A DNA stretch of 6,892 nt from Bacillota bacterium (GCA_021779415.1 JAJYAS010000178.1:1-6892), one strand, 5' to 3'; numbered from the stretch's first letter, positions 1 through 5,235 are shown. A program made the numbers and translations. Notes: generated by a model from the letters alone, not told the origin.

Positions 1-16
1 AAGCGGAGGGATAAGC

Positions 17-310
17 ATGAGTGAAGACACGTTTATGGGAGTTCCGAGAAACACCATCGATTGGAGCCCAATTATTGATTATGACAAATGTAACGATTGC
101 ATGGAGTGTGTCAAATTTTGCCCACACCAAGTGTATGAAGTCCGTAAAACTGAGGAGAAAAAGTTGATTGTGAAAAATCCGGACAACTGCGTCGTCTTCT
201 GCCGAGCGTGCGGAAAAACCTGTGGTGTGGATGCCATAACCTTCCCGGATAAGGGAGAGACAACCAAGAAGATCAAGGAAACTCGAAAGGGGATGGCGGG
301 CAATGAGTAA
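17..310 (+). CDS. Two-cluster [4Fe-4S] ferredoxin-like protein
   Basis: A small cytoplasmic electron carrier of 97 residues. Cys25, 28, 31 and 35 form a classical CxxCxxCxxxCP motif. Cys58, 62, 65 and 69 form a second set with CxxxCxxCxxxC spacing, so two [4Fe-4S] clusters are predicted. The second motif lacks the usual proline after its last Cys. The C-terminal tail after residue 78 is Lys/Glu-rich. The ATG is preceded by GGAGGG at 5-10 with good spacing. The gene overlaps the next one by 8 bases (303-310), so it is the first visible gene of an operon that probably begins further left. It is a diverged paralogue of the ferredoxin at 2102-2335: both begin with a PII(D/N)Y(D/E) stretch before the first cluster. 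It could be an electron donor or acceptor for an oxidoreductase outside the window. The partner is not identifiable. Confidence 0.88.
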   Translation: MSEDTFMGVPRNTIDWSPIIDYDKCNDCMECVKFCPHQVYEVRKTEEKKLIVKNPDNCVVFCRACGKTCGVDAITFPDKGETTKKIKETRKGMAGNE

Positions 311-1175
311 AAGCTTTGCTGTCTTACCTTGCAATGGGCTAGACAAAGGCGCAGGTTGTATCGCCCGAGAAATAGCGTTAAACCTTGTCGAGAACTCAGA
401 GAGTGATATGATTTGCCCTGTCTTATATCGAGTTGCGGATGCCAGATATACGAAACTCGCACAGGGGAAGCCGTTACTTGTGATTGATGGTTGCCAGACG
501 CGATGCGCCAGCAAGCTTGCTTCGGAAAAGGGCTTAAAAGTTACCGCGAAACTTACGGTAACTGAAGAAGCTAAAAACAGGGGGCTTGAGCTGGGAGATT
601 CCTTAAGGCTCGGGGAAAAGGAATTGAAACTGGCTGAAATGGTTGCCGATGAAGTACTTCGGGAGAAGGAAACGGAAACGGCACAAGGAAATGAAGCGTT
701 ATCAGAAAGCAAAACGGTCTACCCTGAAACGTATGATTATGAAGTGTACAAAAAGGATAAGTTTATTTTCCGAGTGCCTAAAGAAGGGTTCCTATTTAAT
801 GAGAACGACAGTTGGGTGTATATAGCGGGTAATAAAGCTCGCATAGGAGTCACGGATTATGTTCAGCAAAGCTTATCCGATATCATGTTTTTTACCCCAC
901 CTGTCGTCGGAAACGAGGTGGAGCAGTTTGGTGAGCTAGGCGAGATTGAATCAGGTAAAGCTGTCTTCGAAGTGGTATCCCCTGTATCGGGTAAGATAAC
1001 CGCTGTCAATGAAGAACTTTCGGCTGCCCCAGAACTTATTAACCAAAATCCTTATGAAAAAGGCTGGATCGCTGAAGTGGAGCTATCCGATTGGGAAAAC
1101 GATAAAGAACTTTTGCTTGAGTTTGAGGGTTATTTCATGATTTTGAAAAGAAAGGTGGATGAGTTCCATGTCTGA
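303..1175 (+). CDS. DGC-domain protein fused to a GcvH-like lipoyl domain
   Basis: A 290-residue two-domain protein. Residues 1-125 match the DGC (putative zinc-binding) family: a PCNG motif at 9-12, then Cys19, Cys38 and the signature VIDGCQTRCA at 60-69 (Cys64, Cys68). A charged, linker-like stretch (about 120-150) leads to a GcvH-like biotinyl/lipoyl domain at about 150-265. Recognisable GcvH landmarks are IGVTDYVQQSL (181-191), ESGKA (216-220), SPVSGKI (226-232), and NQNPYEKGWI (247-256). Lys219 sits where GcvH carries lipoate, although canonical ESVKA is ESGKA here. True GcvH is about 130 residues and has no DGC partner; no other glycine-cleavage genes are present, so a role in glycine cleavage is unlikely. 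GcvH-like lipoate-binding proteins are known carriers in the sHdr sulfur-oxidation pathway, which makes thiol or sulfur handling a reasonable but unproven role. The ATG overlaps the preceding ferredoxin gene, with a purine-rich site about 5-15 bases upstream. Confidence 0.85.
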   Translation: MSKSFAVLPCNGLDKGAGCIAREIALNLVENSESDMICPVLYRVADARYTKLAQGKPLLVIDGCQTRCASKLASEKGLKVTAKLTVTEEAKNRGLELGDSLRLGEKELKLAEMVADEVLREKETETAQGNEALSESKTVYPETYDYEVYKKDKFIFRVPKEGFLFNENDSWVYIAGNKARIGVTDYVQQSLSDIMFFTPPVVGNEVEQFGELGEIESGKAVFEVVSPVSGKITAVNEELSAAPELINQNPYEKGWIAEVELSDWENDKELLLEFEGYFMILKRKVDEFHV

Positions 1176-1569
1176 GAGGATCAAAGTAATTCCCTGTAGT
1201 GGGATGGGCAAGGTCTACGGCCTAGTGGCGAGGGAAAGTGCCTTGAAGGTTGTTCAGGAGTTGTGCCCGAACGAAGCCAGTACAGTCTGTCTCGCTTATA
1301 TCGTGACAGGGGATCAAGAGGCCAAGGAATTAATCGAAGGACAAAAGTGTATTACCCTTGATGGATGTCCTGCCATGTGTGCAGCTAAAAATGCGGAGCT
1401 GGCCGGTGGCATCGTCGCAGAAAAGGTGAGGGTCATCGATTCCTTTCGGAAACACAAAGGGGCCCAACCGGGAACCGCCACGCAACTCACAGAGGAAGGC
1501 TGGCTAATTGCGGATGAAATTGCCGGTGAAATTGCCGAAAAGGTTAAACTATTGAGCAGGGAGGGTTAA
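1168..1569 (+). CDS. Stand-alone DGC-domain protein (copy 2)
   Basis: A 133-residue cytoplasmic protein of the DGC (putative zinc-binding) family. It has IPCSG at 8-12, Cys33, Cys41, Cys61 and the signature TLDGCPAMCAAKN at 63-75 (Cys67, Cys71). Unlike the two neighbouring copies it has no Cys at the position equivalent to Cys18/19, where it has a Tyr-Gly-Leu stretch. The remainder is a helical tail ending in EIAEKVKLLS. Two in-frame ATGs exist, at 1159 and 1168. The second is chosen because AGGTGG at 1153-1158 is about 9 bases upstream of it but abuts the first, and because MSER then aligns with the N-termini of the other copies. It overlaps the end of the DGC-GcvH fusion by 8 bases, consistent with translational coupling. 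The biochemical function of DGC proteins is not established; Cys-based metal or sulfur binding is inferred. Confidence 0.82.
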   Translation: MSERIKVIPCSGMGKVYGLVARESALKVVQELCPNEASTVCLAYIVTGDQEAKELIEGQKCITLDGCPAMCAAKNAELAGGIVAEKVRVIDSFRKHKGAQPGTATQLTEEGWLIADEIAGEIAEKVKLLSREG

Positions 1570-1571
1570 AA

Positions 1572-2051
1572 ATGTCTATAAACATGGTTAAAATTGGGGT
1601 TGTATCCTGTAGCGGGGAAGACTGTTTGGGAGGGACAATCTCAAGACTAGCAACCCGAAAAATGCTGGATGAAGTTCGTCCGGGTGCGACAGTGACGATA
1701 TGTTTACCGCTATTTCTAGCGGGTGGAGTGGAAGAACGGGGATTTGCTGAAAAATTTCCGACGATTTCCGTGGATGGATGTTCTAAAGCATGCGCCAAAC
1801 GGGCTACTGAGAAATATAGTGGTAAGGTGAGTGCTGCAATCGATGTTTCCGATTTTATCGGAAAAGACGTTGCCGAAGCAGGAGCCTTGTCCACCAGAAA
1901 CCTGACAGATGAGCACAAAGCCATGGTTGAGAAGGTGGTCAGCGAGGTAACGGTTAAATTTGACGAGGTATTGAGGGCTGCGCAAAGAGATTTGGTGGCC
2001 AAAGGTCTGGCCATGACAGGACCCTCTGGGGGCTGCGGCTGCGGTTGTTGA
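1572..2051 (+). CDS. DGC-domain protein with C-terminal CGCGC tail (copy 3)
   Basis: A 159-residue DGC-family protein. Core Cys residues are at 13 (VSCSG), 18 (GEDC), 44 (TICLP), and 70 and 74 in SVDGCSKACAKR. After a helical region (about 115-147) comes a short Gly/Ser linker and a terminal GGCGCGC (Cys155, 157, 159), adding an exposed, potentially metal-, thiol- or persulfide-binding tail. The ATG follows the previous stop codon by 2 bases, with AGGGAGGG at 1558-1565 as ribosome site. The stop is TGA, directly after a Cys codon; a selenocysteine reading was considered and rejected. The tail resembles that of the ferredoxin encoded next, which suggests that the two proteins share a ligand or contact each other. 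Family assignment is firm; the function is inferred only. Confidence 0.83.
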   Translation: MSINMVKIGVVSCSGEDCLGGTISRLATRKMLDEVRPGATVTICLPLFLAGGVEERGFAEKFPTISVDGCSKACAKRATEKYSGKVSAAIDVSDFIGKDVAEAGALSTRNLTDEHKAMVEKVVSEVTVKFDEVLRAAQRDLVAKGLAMTGPSGGCGCGC

Positions 2052-2101
2052 GGGTCGAAGTGGGTATCTCGGAATTGATTAAATTAGAGGGAGAGAACTG
2101 G

Positions 2102-2335
2102 ATGACGACGAAGTGGTACCCGATCATTAATTACGAGAATTGTATCGAATGTGGGGCCTGTATCAATAAATGTTCACATGGTGTTTACGATAAAGAGAGC
2201 GCAAAGCCTGTCGTAATCTATCCGGAGGGATGCATTGACCGTTGTACAGGGTGTCAGGCGTTATGCCCGGCAGAAGCAATTCAGTATTATGGAGATACAG
2301 GGGGTCCAAAGACAACGTGTAGTTGCGGTTGCTGA
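2102..2335 (+). CDS. Two-cluster ferredoxin with C-terminal CSCGC tail
   Basis: A 77-residue ferredoxin-like protein. Cys14, 17, 20 and 24 (CxxCxxCxxxC) and Cys44, 48, 51 and 55 (CxxxCxxCxxxCP) predict two [4Fe-4S] clusters. A Gly-Asp-Gly-Gly linker is followed by terminal TTCSCGC (Cys73, 75, 77), three extra thiols that are not needed for the clusters. The start is placed at the ATG at 2102 because AGGGAG at 2088-2093 lies about 8 bases upstream and because the protein then begins like the paralogue at 17-310. A TTG at 2045 in the same frame would add 19 residues without ferredoxin character and overlap the previous gene. It is the last gene of the operon; a terminator begins 17 bases after the stop. 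The Cys tail recalls HgcB, the mercury-methylation ferredoxin, but the spacing differs and no hgcA is visible. Confidence 0.86.
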   Translation: MTTKWYPIINYENCIECGACINKCSHGVYDKESAKPVVIYPEGCIDRCTGCQALCPAEAIQYYGDTGGPKTTCSCGC

Positions 2336-2352
2336 TACTAATCATAAATCTC

Positions 2353-2387
2353 GGGGAGACGCGTCTAATGTGTGGCGCGTCTCTTTT
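2353..2387 (+). terminator. Rho-independent terminator of the ferredoxin/DGC operon
   Basis: GAGACGCG (2356-2363) pairs with CGCGTCTC (2376-2383). A further U-G and a C-G pair inside leave a loop of about 8 bases. TTTT follows at 2384-2387. It lies 17 bases after the last operon stop codon and closes the operon before the toxin-antitoxin promoter. Confidence 0.85.
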
Positions 2388-2406
2388 CTCAATACATAGC
2401 TCATTT

Positions 2407-2425
2407 AGAAATTTATGTAATTTCT
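2407..2425. repeat. Inverted repeat upstream of the hepT promoter
   Basis: AGAAATT (2407-2413) and AATTTCT (2419-2425) are perfect 7-base arms around the 5-base spacer TATGT. The repeat ends 4 bases before the putative -35 box. The position would suit an operator for autoregulation of the toxin-antitoxin pair, but the arms are AT-rich and could occur by chance. Confidence 0.4.
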
Positions 2426-2429
2426 GATG

Positions 2430-2458
2430 TTGACCTCATGCAAATAAACCAATAATAT
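2430..2458 (+). promoter_or_regulatory. Putative sigma-A promoter of hepT-mntA
   Basis: TTGACC (2430-2435, 5 of 6 consensus) is followed by a 17-base spacer and TAATAT (2453-2458, 4 of 6). It sits between the upstream terminator and hepT and leaves a leader of about 65 bases before the ATG. It could also serve the radical SAM gene by readthrough. Confidence 0.55.
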
Positions 2459-2529
2459 GATATAGAAAGCTTTAGCTATTATAGACGGAGATTAATAATC
2501 CATTTTTTAAAAATTAGGAGGAGAATCGT

Positions 2530-2952
2530 ATGTCTTTGGAATTAAGCAGTTTGGAAAAGGCAGTTGCCTCTTTAGAAAGGGCTTGGAATTTTACAAATAG
2601 AAAGCTCTCTGAGGGGAACATTGAGCAGGACGAAATTGAGGTTTATAAGGCTGCTGTCATACAGAATTTTGAGTTTACCTACGAGCTTTGTTGGAAGTTT
2701 ATGAAACGATGGTTGGAAGTGAATTTAACGCCGGGGATGATGGAGGGGGTCACAAGAAAGCAACTTTTTAGGTATGCAGCAGAAAACCGTTTAATTACGA
2801 ACTTTGAGGCATGGGTTGTATACCATGATTTGAGGAATAGAACGTCACATACTTATGACAGTGATGTAGCAGATGTAATTTTTCAAAAGGCAAGATTTTT
2901 TCTAGAGGACGCAAAAGAGTTTTTGAAGGCTTTAGAGGTACGAAATGATTAA
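2530..2952 (+). CDS. hepT: HepT-like HEPN toxin (nucleotidyltransferase substrate-binding protein)
   Basis: A 140-residue, all-helical protein of the HI0074/HepT family, often annotated as nucleotidyltransferase substrate-binding protein. The HEPN RNase signature RX4HXY is intact: Arg102, His107 and Tyr109 within LRNRTSHTYD. A conserved FEFTYELCWKFMK stretch lies at 47-59. In characterised HepT-MntA pairs, HepT is the RNase toxin and the Tyr of this motif is AMPylated by MntA to neutralise it. AGGAGGAG at 2516-2523 lies 6 bases upstream of the ATG, a near-ideal ribosome site. The gene overlaps mntA by 8 bases. The coding sequence appears more AT-rich than the operon to the left, compatible with separate acquisition. 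Function as an active toxin is inferred from the intact motif. Confidence 0.88.
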   Translation: MSLELSSLEKAVASLERAWNFTNRKLSEGNIEQDEIEVYKAAVIQNFEFTYELCWKFMKRWLEVNLTPGMMEGVTRKQLFRYAAENRLITNFEAWVVYHDLRNRTSHTYDSDVADVIFQKARFFLEDAKEFLKALEVRND

Positions 2953-3244
2953 CGTTTCGGAGGGACAGTTAAAAATTATTTTGGATATTATCGGTAAATT
3001 TATTCCTCATTGTGAAGTCAGGGCTTTCGGATCACGTTATAAATGGACTGCCAAAGTATACTCCGACTTGGATTTATCGATTGCTGGGGAAGACAAATTG
3101 GATTGGACTTTGATGGAAAACATCCAAGAAGCCTTTCAAGAGTCTGATCTTCCTTTCCGGGTGGATATACTGGATTGGAATGCTATTTCTCCGGAGTTCA
3201 AGAAGGTGATTGAACAGGGGTATGAGGTGATTTACACGGCATAG
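2945..3244 (+). CDS. mntA: MntA-like minimal nucleotidyltransferase antitoxin
   Basis: A 99-residue minimal nucleotidyltransferase (HI0073/MntA type, polymerase-beta fold). The GS motif (Gly29-Ser30) and the SDLDL motif (Asp41, Asp43) supply the nucleotide- and metal-binding site, and Asp74 in FRVDILDW is the likely third carboxylate. All three acidic positions are present, so an active enzyme is expected. Known MntA proteins transfer AMP to the HEPN partner's motif tyrosine, blocking the RNase. Its ATG lies inside the end of hepT, with AGAGG at 2934-2938 as the ribosome site, so the two are translationally coupled. The spacing between GS and DxD is ten residues, typical of the family. Forty-eight bases separate it from the downstream radical SAM gene. 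Confidence 0.88.
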   Translation: MINVSEGQLKIILDIIGKFIPHCEVRAFGSRYKWTAKVYSDLDLSIAGEDKLDWTLMENIQEAFQESDLPFRVDILDWNAISPEFKKVIEQGYEVIYTA

Positions 3245-3292
3245 TGGTGTTGAAATAATAGATTAAGTATTAGAACAGTGAGGAGACTCAGA

Positions 3293-4369
3293 ATGAAAGA
3301 TGTAGTTGAGATAGTCTATCATCCGTCGCCATCAATGGAACGCCTTTATCTGGAGTTGACCAACCGTTGTAATTTATCTTGCGAAATGTGTTACCGCCAG
3401 AACTGGCAAGAAACTTTGGGGGATATGTCTGCCGAGGTTCTAAGTTCTATTGAGGGTGAGGTAGCTGGGTTTCCTGACCTTAAGGAAGTAATTCTGGGGG
3501 GGATTGGGGAACCGACGATTGCGGATAATTTTCGTCAAGCCGTGGAACTATTCGCCCCAAGATATGAAGTAACTGTGACGACAAACGGGACGACTTTGGA
3601 TGATCAGATGATTGAATTTTTAATTTCTCGTGGTGTGGCTCGAATCGTCCTGTCCGTTGATTCGACCGATGTTCAGGCCTTCGCTGCAATCCGGCATCAA
3701 AATGTACAAGGGCTTTTAGAGAGCACGCGTCATATAGCAGAGCAGCGGGTGATGGGAAAACCAGAGATTATATGGGAATTTGTGGCAATGAAGAGTACTC
3801 TTCCCTTTTTGAAGGAAACCGTGCGCCAGGCTGCACAACTGGGGGTCAATCGGATCTTTGTTTCCCACATTTTACCGATGCGGCAAGAGATGATGGCGGA
3901 AACTCTTTATTACCCTGCGTTAAGTCCAGAGACCGAGAAAACGTTTCAAGAGGGTTTTTTGCTGGGCTTAGCCAAAGGGATGGATGTTATTTTACCCCAA
4001 AGTCAATTAAGAACAGATCGGCATTGCAGATTCGTGGAAACTCAAAGTGCCGTTGTACGCTGGGATGGACAGGTTTCCCCCTGTTATCGGTTTTTGCATT
4101 CTTATCCAGAATATGTGTTTGGAAGACGCAAGCAGATTGAGGCCCACAGTTTTGGTTCACTCAGAGAGGCATCATTGTTAGATATTTGGAGCTCGCCTGA
4201 GTTTATGAATTATCGCTACAAAGTGATAACCGGCGGATACCCTTCCTGTACGGATTGTGAGTTTGTCAATGGGTGCGACATAGTTGCTCGCACAGACATG
4301 GATTGTTTGGGGAATGCTCCTTCTTGCGGAGATTGTCTTTGGGCACGAGGAATAACGGTCTGTCCGTGA
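3293..4369 (+). CDS. Radical SAM/SPASM protein, tungsten-cofactor oxidoreductase (AOR) maturase-like
   Basis: A 358-residue radical SAM enzyme. The cluster-binding CNLSCEMC (Cys26, 30, 33) is followed by a GGIGEP motif (69-74) that contacts SAM, then a TIM-barrel-like core. The C-terminus is SPASM-like and Cys-rich: Cys245, 264, 319, 322, 328, 338, 345, 348 and 357, enough for auxiliary [4Fe-4S] clusters. The ending DMDCLGNAPSCGDCLWARG and terminal VCP match what I recall of the radical SAM maturases encoded beside tungsten-dependent aldehyde ferredoxin oxidoreductase-family enzymes. No such oxidoreductase is in the window. The start is placed at the ATG at 3293, because AGGAG at 3281-3285 is well spaced for it; a GTG at 3278 in frame lies upstream of that site. 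The gene may be cotranscribed with hepT-mntA. The radical SAM assignment is firm; the specific subfamily is from motif recognition. Confidence 0.82.
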   Translation: MKDVVEIVYHPSPSMERLYLELTNRCNLSCEMCYRQNWQETLGDMSAEVLSSIEGEVAGFPDLKEVILGGIGEPTIADNFRQAVELFAPRYEVTVTTNGTTLDDQMIEFLISRGVARIVLSVDSTDVQAFAAIRHQNVQGLLESTRHIAEQRVMGKPEIIWEFVAMKSTLPFLKETVRQAAQLGVNRIFVSHILPMRQEMMAETLYYPALSPETEKTFQEGFLLGLAKGMDVILPQSQLRTDRHCRFVETQSAVVRWDGQVSPCYRFLHSYPEYVFGRRKQIEAHSFGSLREASLLDIWSSPEFMNYRYKVITGGYPSCTDCEFVNGCDIVARTDMDCLGNAPSCGDCLWARGITVCP

Positions 4370-4432
4370 GTTGGATATAATCCTTGACAATCCGCTCTGG
4401 ATTCATCCTCAGAGTGTAGCTAAACGGAATCT

Positions 4433-4466
4433 AAAAATTATCCCTTGAGAAAGACTCAAGGGATAA
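4433..4466 (-). terminator. Terminator of the DUF2680-like gene
   Basis: A perfect 12-base stem, TTATCCCTTGAG (4438-4449) with CTCAAGGGATAA (4455-4466), encloses a 5-base loop. Read on the minus strand it is followed by TTTTT (complement of 4433-4437), so it terminates the leftward gene that ends at 4523. On the plus strand it has no T-run, although it may still act as a barrier to transcripts of the radical SAM gene. Confidence 0.8.
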
Positions 4467-4522
4467 AATAAGTGAGCTATTCAGAAATTAAGTAAAAAGG
4501 TTGGCCCCGGTTAGAAGGGTGG

Positions 4523-5014
4523 TTAGTTGCTGCTCGTGGCAGGCGCGGGGACTGTGCTAGGTACGTATCCACCCCAGTGTCCGTAGCCGCCCATTCCCAT
4601 GCCAGGAACAAAGGTGCCTTTTGCAAGGGCATCTTGTTGCAATTTTAGGCGTTGCTCCATGAAATCAGTCAAGGCCTTTTGCTGGTCCGCCGTAAGTGGT
4701 TGACCGGTGGTGCCCATATAGCCATGACGCCCCATTCCCCCCATGCCTGGGCCCATAATTTGCCCGCTATCTAGGGCTTGTTCTTGGTATTTTTGACGAA
4801 GATCCATCATGCTCTGGATAGTATTAGCCTGGTCTTGAGTTACTGCGCCAGTCTCGACTTCTTTTTGTAAAATTTGTTTCTGGATTCCGAAGGTTTGTTG
4901 GTAGAGGGCTTTGATGTCAGTGAGGGCTGTTGAATCGGTAGCCGCGAAGACTGTTGTGGCTCCACCGATCAAGAGGGATGCTGTGAGGATTCCCGCTGCA
5001 AGTTTCTTTTTCAT
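4523..5014 (-). CDS. Secreted DUF2680-like protein, Met/Gly/His-rich
   Basis: A 163-residue exported protein. MKKK plus a hydrophobic stretch (5-24) forms a signal peptide with predicted cleavage after VFA (22-24). The mature part has two Gln-rich helical segments (about 30-82 and 105-133) that resemble the DUF2680/YckD type. Between and after them are Met/Gly/His-rich stretches, PGMGGMGRHGYMG (89-101) and PGMGMGGYGHWGGY (137-150), which could bind soft metals. The segment PLTADQQKALTDFMEQRL recalls the LTxxQ motifs of the CpxP/Spy/ZraP envelope-stress proteins, a similarity of style rather than proven homology. AAGGAGG (complement of 5025-5031) is the ribosome site. The gene is divergent from the SHOCT gene across a shared operator region, so it is probably controlled by the nearby two-component system. 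Function is unknown. Confidence 0.82.
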   Translation of the reverse strand: MKKKLAAGILTASLLIGGATTVFAATDSTALTDIKALYQQTFGIQKQILQKEVETGAVTQDQANTIQSMMDLRQKYQEQALDSGQIMGPGMGGMGRHGYMGTTGQPLTADQQKALTDFMEQRLKLQQDALAKGTFVPGMGMGGYGHWGGYVPSTVPAPATSSN

Positions 5015-5060
5015 TAAGACATGACCTCCTTAAAATATTATAATACTCTAAACCGGGGCA

Positions 5061-5089
5061 ATTATAGTATAAACAAAGGTTATGAATTT
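5061..5089 (-). promoter_or_regulatory. Putative promoter of the DUF2680-like gene
   Basis: On the minus strand TATAAT (complement of 5061-5066) overlaps a second candidate, TATACT (complement of 5066-5071). No good -35 box is present at 17 bases (AATTC-like sequence at about 5084-5089), which fits an activator-dependent promoter. The first phased operator site lies over the -35 position. Confidence 0.5.
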
Positions 5090-5154
5090 CAGATGAATGA
5101 AGTGTGAAAAGACAGTGAAGATGATAAATTCACAAATTATTCATGGGTTTTTCA
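5083..5154. promoter_or_regulatory. Phased dyad operator array, probably for an OmpR-type regulator
   Basis: TGAA occurs at 5083, 5094, 5105 and 5116, exactly 11 bases apart. The complementary TTCA occurs at 5129, 5140 and 5151, again exactly 11 bases apart. Six of the sites are related by one dyad centred on position 5124; the seventh (5083) has no mirror partner. Helically phased direct repeats of 10-11 bases are the usual target of OmpR/PhoB-family response regulators. The array fills the space between the two divergent promoters and reaches the -35 regions of both, so the regulator probably activates, or switches, both genes together. The regulator gene is not in the window but should accompany the kinase at the right edge. 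Confidence 0.7.
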
Positions 5155-5169
5155 TATCTGTGATATACA
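5140..5169 (+). promoter_or_regulatory. Putative extended -10 promoter of the SHOCT gene
   Basis: TATACA (5164-5169) is preceded by TG at 5161-5162, giving an extended -10. A weak -35, TTCATG (5140-5145), lies 18 bases upstream and coincides with one of the phased TTCA sites. This suits regulation by a bound response regulator. Confidence 0.55.
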
Positions 5170-5235
5170 CTAAGGGCATAGAAAATAGCAAAACCAAATG
5201 AAATGAAGCTGTAGTTCGAAGGGGGAATTTATTTG

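Noticed and set aside
303..1175. A normal glycine cleavage H protein
   Set aside because: It carries an N-terminal DGC domain, has ESGKA instead of the usual ESVKA, and no gcvT or gcvP genes are nearby.
2040..2078. TGA after the CGCGC tail read as selenocysteine, extending the third DGC protein
   Set aside because: Readthrough would add only nine residues of no recognisable character before another TGA, and no bacterial SECIS-like hairpin is apparent just downstream.
2045..2101. N-terminal extension of the second ferredoxin from a TTG at 2045
   Set aside because: A well-spaced ribosome site precedes the ATG at 2102, and the extension has no similarity to the paralogous ferredoxin.
2102..2335. 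HgcB mercury-methylation ferredoxin
   Set aside because: HgcB ends in a vicinal Cys pair and is encoded beside the corrinoid protein HgcA. Here the tail alternates (CSCGC), the second cluster has CxxxC spacing, and no hgcA is present.
2320..2343. TGA after the CSCGC tail of the second ferredoxin read as selenocysteine (followed by Tyr and TAA)
   Set aside because: The downstream hairpin at 2356-2383 starts too far from the TGA for a bacterial SECIS and is followed by a T-run, so it is better explained as a terminator.
3278..3292. GTG start at 3278 for the radical SAM gene
   Set aside because: The AGGAG ribosome site lies downstream of this GTG and fits the ATG at 3293.
3772..4140. Plus-strand 122-codon frame inside the radical SAM gene, and similar frames opposite other genes
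   Set aside because: They overlap well-supported genes, lack ribosome sites and show no family features; they are out-of-frame shadows.
4384..4412. TTGACA at 4384-4389 as a promoter -35 box
   Set aside because: No acceptable -10 box lies 16-18 bases downstream, and no plus-strand gene follows closely.
4395..4414. CTCTG/CAGAG hairpin as terminator of the radical SAM gene
   Set aside because: The stem is only five bases, with a long loop and no T-run.
5031..5045. TATAAT-like sequence (minus strand) next to the ribosome site of the DUF2680-like gene as its -10
   Set aside because: The transcript would start at or inside the ribosome site. The upstream TATAAT/TATACT at 5061-5071 leaves a workable leader.
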